Assembly (NCBI RefSeq): GCF_031755915.1
Contig: NC_083383.1
Coordinates: 21,937,001 to 22,001,000, forward strand
DNA length: 64,000 bases
Reading direction: 5' to 3'
Source of the DNA: Ziziphus jujuba
Taxonomy: Eukaryota > Streptophyta > Magnoliopsida > Rosales > Rhamnaceae
Shown in pieces: positions 57,675 through 64,000 of this stretch (positions are counted from its first letter, which is position 1; each line of letters begins with the position of its first letter). Made by a program: the position numbers and the translations under genes. The notes under the pieces are model-generated. The model was not told the origin of the DNA and searched no databases. It saw nothing but the letters and a program-made list of their open reading frames with translations.

Positions 57675-59579
57675 TTCAAATTGAGACTTATATAGGACAA
57701 GGAGTTAAAAGTTTGCGAAGGCCACAAGATTATCATCATGCACAATTTCCATATCATAAGCTTGGACAATATTATGAGGATGACATCATTTATATATTTA
57801 ATCCGGGTTGAACATCAAAAGGATGAAGTCAAGATAATGACTTTAAACAAGCGCTCTTGGGAGGCAACCCAAATTTCTTTCTCTACCTTATATTTATCTA
57901 TTTATTTTAGTTGTTTTTAGTTGTTTTCTTGTTTTTAGGTTGTTTTGATGTGTTTTGTTTGAGTTTTTGCAAGGTTTTAAGATGTTCAGGTGTAAAAGAG
58001 CAAAAGACGAATGTTGAGAATTTCAAGTCTAAAGTTAGGTTTTTGGAGTATAACCACCTTGAATATGCATTGGAGTACATCAAATTTTTTCACATTACGA
58101 GGAACATTCCATGTCTTCAAAGGGGAGTATTCTTTACCTTTTATTTACTTTTGCTTTATTTTATGTTTTTCACAATGAGGACATTGTTCATTTTAAGTTT
58201 GGGGGTGAAAAGCATGCTTTGCATCTTTTAAATCTTGTCCATTTAAGTGTTTTTATAAGTTTTCAAAAATGTTAGTTTTAGTTTTTATTTTCCTTCATTA
58301 TTATAAAAAAATAAAATAAAATAAAAATTGTTTTTGTGGTGTTTTCTTAAGTACTTTAATGAGCCAATGATAAGACTATTATTGAAAATAAATTGGTTTT
58401 TAGATGGTGGATTTGTTTTTGTGTATGCCTAAATGCTTGAATTTATATTCACATATTGTTACTTTCAATAAATTTTGAGCACATAATCAATAATGCATAA
58501 TTTAGATTGTGGTTTGAAAAGAAGGTTTGCATGAATTAGAGTACTTTATTATTAATTGAACTCTAGAACTTGCTTGATTATTGCTTGAGGCGAAATCCTA
58601 GGTGAATGCATTACTAAGAACATGATTTAGGCCATCTTTGTTTAAGTTTGAGCCTTTCAAGCCAACCTAATACATTATCTTCCACTAGTACCTTATTTGA
58701 GCCTTTAGGATGCATAAAGATGTATTAGAGCCTTTTCTTCATTAAAGCACATTTACTTACCCTTTTTGAGCCTTAAATTTCTTTTTTCTACCTTGAACAT
58801 ACTACAAAGAGAGCTTTAATTGAATTGATATGTATATATGCTTGTGAGCTTGTTTGAGTGTTGAAAAAAAAAAAAAAAAGGAAAAAAAAAAGTTTGGAGG
58901 TTAAGTATTTGGTGAATTTGGCTCTAGTATGCATTTTTGTGTAAATTGGAGGTTTGAATGTGCAATAAGAAGAAAAATAAGTTTGGGGGTTTAGTGGAAA
59001 AGAAAAAAAAAAAGAAATAAAGAAAGAATATGTGTAATTTGAAGAATAGATGCACAATAAAAAGGAGAAAAAGGATATTGAAATTGAAGAAGTTCTAATA
59101 AAGAAACAAATTTTACAAGTAATTTATTCATTGATATTTAATTTTAGCTTTCTTTCTTTGATTTATTATATCCTATCCTTTTCTTTCTTTAGCCTTATCC
59201 ATTAGCCTTAACAATAGAAACCATGAAGTCCTAATGATTTAAGGTGGTGCATTAACCTACATTAGTGGAGAGTGATAATTAAGTCAAGCATATGGTAGTT
59301 CATACTTTATTATCAATTTCTAATTCTTGTAAATTTATTCAAGCATATGATAATTAAGTGTATAAATTGATTTCCACACACATACATTGGAAGTATCATA
59401 TATGTTGGATAGAATATAAGGTATTGAGTTACATAATTACTTTGAAACCATTTGAAAAGTCATATGTTATACAATCTTTGAGGCACCTCATTAAAGTATC
59501 TTATGTTCTTTAAATAACATTTCATTTTCTTATTCTTTTTCTTTGCTAGGGACTAGCAAATCTTAAGTTTGGGGGTATT
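57675..59579 (+). other. Element F 3' untranslated region
   Basis: From about 57838 onward it is homologous to the array 3' region. It contains CAAGCGCTC plus the TTGGGAGGCAACCCAA hairpin (57848-57872), the ACAATG/CATTGT hairpin (58172-58187) and three AAGTTTGGGGG motifs (58195-58205, 58979-58989 and 59565-59575, the last 4 bases before the LTR). ORFs 57738-57920 and 57911-58231 fall in this region and are not conserved as proteins in the array. Confidence 0.8.
59565..59575 (+). other. Element F polypurine-type tract
   Basis: AAGTTTGGGGG then TATT and the 3' LTR. Its array counterpart is 19007-19017 on the minus strand. Confidence 0.65.
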
Positions 59580-61312
59580 TGTTAGGTCTAAAATATTGAT
59601 GATTTTATGCCATATTTATAGCTTAATATTTGTTAGTTTGTGTTAATTTGTTATGGAAAGATACTTAATTATGTATTTTTCTTAATCTAGGTAAAAGAGG
59701 AAGAATTTTAAGGAAACAACCATAAAAATGGATTCCTTGGGTCGAATTATGGTGGGAAGCAAGATTTGAGCTCGAACGGACTAAGCATTAAAAAGATTTC
59801 AAAAAGATACCTTGAAGATTCCATAAAGATTCTATCGGGAATTTCATGATGGAAGTGGATGTCATATGAATCATCAAGATCTGAGGATTTCAAATGTCTC
59901 GTTATTTTTGGATTTCGAGATGCGAGCAAAGAGTTATCATCATTTAAAGTTTAGAATTTATAAAAAATAATATTCTAGTTAAATCTCCACCATTGATCAA
60001 AAGAGGGAATCAAGGCAATTTGAGGGCCAAGATAAAAACAAATGGCAATAATTGGTTAATTTATCATTAATGAGGCACATGTCATGTCACATGCTTCATT
60101 AAGGGTAAATTAGACTAATTAACTATTTCTTTAAGAGGAATTAGATAAAAGGAAAGTAGTAGAGAGCAAGTAATATACAGTTTCCTTTTTACACATGAAA
60201 TTCGTCCAACCCTTTTTATGGCCTAAAAAAGGTATCTTCCAAGACTCCCACATTGAAAATAAAGAGAGAAAAAGATTCCCAAGGCCCTATATATATAGCC
60301 CCCACCATATTGAAGGAAGATATACAAGTTTAGAGAGTTATTTAAGAGCTTTTAGGAGGCTTAAATAGAAACAAACCAAATTTTGGGAGTTTCTAAGATT
60401 CTCTTAAGGGTTCTAGGGTTTTAAAGTTTTAGAGTTTTAGAAGATCAGTTGGAGAGCTTGGAGGAGGCAGAGAGACGTGGGCTTGCTTGGAGAAGAAGGC
60501 TACGACTTTGAGAGCTCTTGGAGGAGAATTTCTTCAATAGTTTTTATTCTCTTTTCCTTTCTCTTTAATTGTGAATCTTATTATTTTTAATAATTATGGA
60601 TGTTGAAATTATTTTTACCATGAACTAATTTTCATAGCTAGGGCTATGATGTAGCCCTAACTATGAAGGTTTAATTATTTTAATATATGTTAAGTTTTAT
60701 TTAATTAGTAATATGTTTTGTTAATAAATCATTGGTATACTTAATGCTTTCATAGGCCGGAAGGAATGAATGATTTTAATAATATTTGAGCTTGGAAAAG
60801 GATAATATTATGGATCTTCAATGATTTACATGAATGCATAATTGATTGGAAAATAGTTATGTCTCATGCCATATTATTTGCTTAATCTATGCTTGATGAA
60901 TTTGCATGATTTAATTTATAGGCCGGAAGGAATAAATTAGGTTATGTGAATATTATCAATTGTGAGTGGAAACTACTTTTGATTAATTTTGTGATTAAGT
61001 TTGGTTAACAAAATTACTAGTTAATGAAATTCACATATTTAAGTAATTAAATTGGATTAGTTAGCGGTGAAATCAAATGCCCTAGTATTCATAATTATTC
61101 AATTCTCTCTCTTACTTGAAATTGATCTAATTTTAATTGATTGCTTTTGTTTAATTTAGTTTTCAATTGCCATTTTAAATTTTCGTTCAAATATTATCAA
61201 AACCTAATTATCTTTGGTACTTAATACTTAATCCCTTGGGTACGACAACCCTATTTTTCCACTTTATTACTTGAAAACGATTCGTGCACTTGCGAGTTGA
61301 TTTTACACATCA
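59580..61312 (+). repeat. Element F 3' LTR (1733 bp)
   Basis: Same length as the 5' LTR. I saw about ten single-base differences, for example CTCCAATG/CTTCAATG and CGATTTGTGC/CGATTCGTGC. Confidence 0.96.
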
Positions 61313-61317
61313 GACCT
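61313..61317. repeat. TSD of element F, right copy
   Basis: GACCT, identical to 54400-54404. Confidence 0.95.
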
Positions 61318-61547
61318 CCATGGAAATCTTACCTCAAATTTGGTCCACCATGAGATGTTTCTATTCTGTCCATCCTTTGATTTATATGGTCAAATTGAGC
61401 ATTCATCCACTGTAATTGTTCCAAGACAGCCTTCATGTCCGTTTACTCACCACTCCCCATAGCTCAGGAATCACCATAGAATCTTACGGATTCTTCTTCA
61501 TTAATTCTTAGTGGTGGATCTCCTCTCCTCAACCTTGGATCTGCCAT
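61318..61547 (-). pseudogene. Gypsy B gag N-terminal piece
   Basis: Starting from the CAT at 61545-61547, it reads MADPRLRRGDPPLRINEEES, matching the gag start of gypsy A, then VLEQLQWMNAQFDHINQRMD with in-frame stops. It is separated from the rest of gag by element F. Confidence 0.85.
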
Positions 61548-62633
61548 GTTAGTATAAATAATGCAAAATAAAATAAATTCTCACAAAAAATCACTCCCTC
61601 ACGTGTTTCACTCAATCAAGGTCTCGACACTTGTGTTTTCATACTAGTTTTGGCTTTTACCCTCTTTTAAACTCACACACTCTTGCTTTTTTCCACTTAA
61701 AGAATTATCTCAAAGTTCTAATTAAAATACCCACAAAATAGCAACTAGATTACAAGTATGTTTTAATTTAACTTATCAACAAAATAGTAGCAAAAGCAAG
61801 CAATATCGAATGAATTGGCGAAACCTAGTTTTCGGCTTTTTTAGGAAAAAATAAGGCAAATTAATATGAAAATTTTGGAATCAATAAGAATTGGACTAGA
61901 TGGTAAGAAATTAAATATGAACAAGAATCAATTCGAGCAAAATTAAAGAGTAGTGTTGGTTGTTGTTCTTGAAATTCTAGTTTTGTATCAGTTCCTTTAA
62001 CTAATTTTAATCCAAATAATTTAAGCACTCAAAATTCAAATATCCAGCAACAAAAATAATTTTCCAGCAACTCCAAATATTGAATAAATAATCAACAAAA
62101 TAGCAACTCCAAGAAATTTCCAGCAACAAATTTCAACACCAAATTCAACAAACTGGAAATTTTTTTTATTTGGCTTTTTTCTTCTTCTTTTTTTTTTTTT
62201 TTTCTTCACAGAACATAAGATGACTGTAGTAGCAAGAATCAACACCAAAATTGCAATTCCAACACCAAACAATCACCAAACCCATGACCTCCAAAACAAA
62301 ATACAAATTATGTATTTTTTTTTATATCTGTTTGGCTTTTCTTTTTTCTTTTTTTTGAATATATGAATGTAAATATCTACGAATAAAATAGCAAAAAAAA
62401 AAATCAACAAAAACCAAAATTAACAAGAACAATAATGAAAGACAACCAACAAACTAGGAAACAAAAATATGATAGTAAGAAAACCTAATTTAACTAGGAA
62501 TGGTTTTTTTTTTTTTTTTTAAATATGCAGAACGTGTATGATGATATAAGCAACCTTAACCTAATGCTAAAATTACAGATTAACACAAAAACAAATAAAG
62601 CAAATAAGGATAGATCAAACCTGAGCAAAATTT
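61548..62633 (-). other. Gypsy B 5' leader, non-coding
   Basis: Homologous to the gypsy A leader (9607-10760), with poly-T and poly-A runs. The ORF 62036-62272 is low-complexity and spurious. Confidence 0.7.
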
Positions 62634-62646
62634 AGCTTTGATACCA
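62634..62646 (-). other. Gypsy B primer binding site, decayed
   Basis: TGGTATCAAAGCT on the minus strand differs at two positions from the tRNA-iMet complement in gypsy A. Confidence 0.8.
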
Positions 62647-62648
62647 AA

Positions 62649-63324
62649 TAATATGAACTTAGGATGATCTGCGCCTAAACCCATATTATATTAGCCCGTA
62701 TCTAATTATGTTCAAGTTCATCCTTAACCAAATTGTTATTAGAAACTTTGGTATAATGAAGATCCTATAATAGGTGATGGATTACCTATTGATAAGTCAA
62801 ACAAAAACAGTCATTCACTAATGGTGTTTTAGGTGTTCAAAGAGAACAAAGAGGATCAATCTCACAAATACTTTTCTGTATGAATAAGGTATTGAATATT
62901 AGTGATAAAACAAGCCCTTAAATAGGCTAAAAAATTACAAAATAAAACCCTAATTATCTAGGTAAAACCGGCTAAATGGTCATGTTGTGCGCATAGCCCC
63001 TTTTTGGATGCATTTGAAGCTGCCTTGACTTGATTCTATGACCTCTTAGACATATATATTGAATCCATGAAGCATTGGAAACATTTCATGCTACTCGGAC
63101 TCTATAAATGTACCAAAACAGCTACCCGAGTTTGTATCAACTTCCACCACTTGTATGCTCAAAACAGCTCTTGGATCTTTGGGTATGGACAAGCCCTCTT
63201 GAGAATGAATTATTCCCTCGATAAAGGCAGCAAGGTTGTCCTTAAATCTCTTAGCTTCTTTATCCATATCAGGTCAGCACCCCAGCGGGTTGTCGGTTGT
63301 GCGGGTACGGGTGGATACGCATGA
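62649..63324 (-). repeat. Gypsy B 5' LTR (676 bp)
   Basis: On the plus strand TAATATGAACT to GGATACGCATGA, decayed forms of TGATACGAACC and GATTCACATCA. It lacks a middle segment relative to the A LTRs, as does the B 3' LTR. Confidence 0.9.
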
Positions 63325-63329
63325 ACTTC
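63325..63329. repeat. TSD of gypsy B, right copy
   Basis: ACTTC, identical to 14508-14512. Confidence 0.95.
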
Positions 63330-63411
63330 CGCCATTGCCATTACTAAAAATCTAGTACAACATGGAAGAACAAAACATATCATGTCTAACATTGCCAAGG
63401 AGGAGTGTTAG
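63330..63411 (+). pseudogene. C2 RNase H, C-terminal end
   Basis: Resumes the copia frame with AIAITKNLVQHGRTKHIMSN and ends IAKEEC-stop, the stop lying in the first bases of the 3' LTR. Upstream residues are at 14150-14512. Confidence 0.9.
63397..63405 (+). other. C2 polypurine tract
   Basis: AAGGAGGAG directly before the 3' LTR start TGTTAGAG. Confidence 0.85.
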
Positions 63412-64000
63412 AGAATCATGACATTGTTAGCCATGAACATAAGCAAACCCGAGACCTAGGAGCATTAGCTGAAGGGTTGCTTCCTAAGCTTGTTTTTGTA
63501 TTTTGTTTGTATTTTGCTCAAGCCAAATTTTGTGTAATCTAGGCTAGTTAAGTTGGTGCACAAGGACACCAATTTTTTTTAACTAATATGTATTAGCTAA
63601 ATTAGTATTTAAGGGAACCTAAGCACTTTGATGACATGGAAGCACCTTAGTGACTAGGATAATGACTTAGACAACTGCTTATTGACATGGAGCTTAAACA
63701 TTCGGCCTCCCTCTCCTCCAATACATGTGAAGACATTTAGTATCATGCATGAGGACTATTTCAACATGAAGTACTTAATAAGGCAGCAACACTTGTCAAT
63801 ATCTTATGAAGCATGTGATGAAGTTATCTTTACACATGTTGTTACTTCACCATGAAGAACTTGAAAAATAGTGGTGCATAGGATCGACCATGTGTACTTT
63901 CACACCACTTTTGTAAGCTATATATATGTACAAACATTTCAATGAATAAGTGATTTGGTTTTTTGAAAAAATATCCTAGTTTACCTTTTGAAAACCGGCT
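63406..64000 (+). repeat. C2 3' LTR, cut by window edge
   Basis: TGTTAGAGAATCATG matches the 5' LTR start at 4084; 595 of about 726 bases are present. Visible substitutions throughout show that C2 is much older than the Athila elements. Confidence 0.92.

Larger units (their letters stand above)
54405..61312 (+). mobile_element. Element F: non-autonomous Athila-like retrotransposon
   Basis: Complete 6908-bp element with two 1733-bp LTRs, a perfect GACCT TSD, a perfect tRNA-Asp primer site and a 3' PPT. The 3.44-kb interior has one clear ORF of 386 codons and no capsid, protease, RT or integrase. LTR, leader start and the 1.7-kb 3' region match the array family, so it probably uses proteins of a relative. 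The LTRs differ at roughly ten positions that I spotted by eye, so F looks older than the array units. Confidence 0.95.
14513..63324 (-). mobile_element. Gypsy B: Ty3/gypsy element containing the Athila insertions
   Basis: A minus-strand relative of gypsy A. The 3' LTR is at 14513-15971 (split by a solo LTR), integrase at 15985-17259, protease and gag at 52776-54399 and 61318-61547, leader at 61548-62633, and 5' LTR at 62649-63324. Its own sequence adds up to roughly 5.6 kb; the rest is a solo LTR, the Athila array and element F. RT and RNase H are missing exactly at the array. Protease and integrase both carry active-site substitutions, so B was already inactive. Confidence 0.93.
4084..64000 (+). 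mobile_element. C2: plus-strand Ty1/copia element hosting all later insertions
   Basis: The 5' LTR (4084-4809) has perfect 8-bp terminal inverted ends TGTTAGAG/CTCTAACA. The 3' LTR starts at 63406 after a purine tract, and its beginning matches the 5' LTR with visible divergence. Between them are gag, protease, pre-integrase, integrase, RT and RNase H in copia order. The coding part is split by gypsy A inside the protease/pre-integrase region and by gypsy B inside RNase H. Without the insertions C2 would be about 5 kb. All its frames are broken. The base after the LTR start is inside C3, with left flank TTATC; the matching TSD is outside the window. Confidence 0.9.

Noticed and set aside
57244..57684. 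146-codon ORF overlapping the F ORF
   Set aside because: Shadow frame of the 386-codon ORF, with no motif of its own.
62036..62272. 78-codon ORF with a hydrophobic start as a membrane protein
   Set aside because: Product of poly-A/T tracts in the gypsy B leader. The homologous gypsy A leader does not conserve it.

Overview
This window is plant nuclear DNA made almost entirely of LTR retrotransposons nested inside one another. I see no host gene, no RNA gene and no bacterial feature. It is AT-rich. The copia gag, the two gypsy families, the tRNA-iMet-type and tRNA-Asp-type primer sites and the Athila layout are all typical of seed plants, most likely a eudicot; the species cannot be told. The setting looks like pericentromeric or otherwise gene-poor heterochromatin.

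The nesting can be read from target-site duplications (TSDs) and from host reading frames that resume across each insertion. (1) C1, a decayed Ty1/copia on the minus strand (1-3008). (2) C3, the 5' part of a plus-strand copia (about 3009-4083). (3) C2, a plus-strand copia starting at 4084 whose 3' LTR (63406 onward) runs off the window; it spans nearly everything else. (4) Two related Ty3/gypsy elements on the minus strand inside C2: A (6029-11908, TSD GGTAC) and B (14513-63324, TSD ACTTC). C2's RNase H frame resumes exactly after B. (5) Inside B: a solo LTR of B's own family in B's 3' LTR (14598-15337, TSD CCTTG); a minus-strand Athila tandem array (17260-52775); and a plus-strand non-autonomous Athila-like element, here called F (54405-61312, TSD GACCT).

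The array is the most striking object. It has five 1743-bp LTRs alternating with four internal regions, in the order LTR-int-LTR-int-LTR-int-LTR-int-LTR. The repeat periods are 8434, 8448, 8449 and 8442 bp. These differences are fully explained by the length of one (AT)n tract plus two adjoining small differences. All four units carry one open frame of 1259 codons (gag, zinc knuckle, protease, RT). All four also carry the same deletion that removes RNase H and the integrase core, so a defective element was amplified as a tandem block.

Element F shares the LTR, leader and 3' untranslated region of the array family, but its pol is gone. Its single 386-codon ORF begins close to a zinc knuckle and carries that knuckle module twice. 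It has no capsid, protease, RT or integrase. It is the best candidate here for something not well described: a parasite retaining only nucleocapsid-type motifs and cis signals. Both Athila types keep the same hairpins and purine-rich motifs, which marks these as likely cis-acting sequences. Nothing in the window looks able to transpose on its own.
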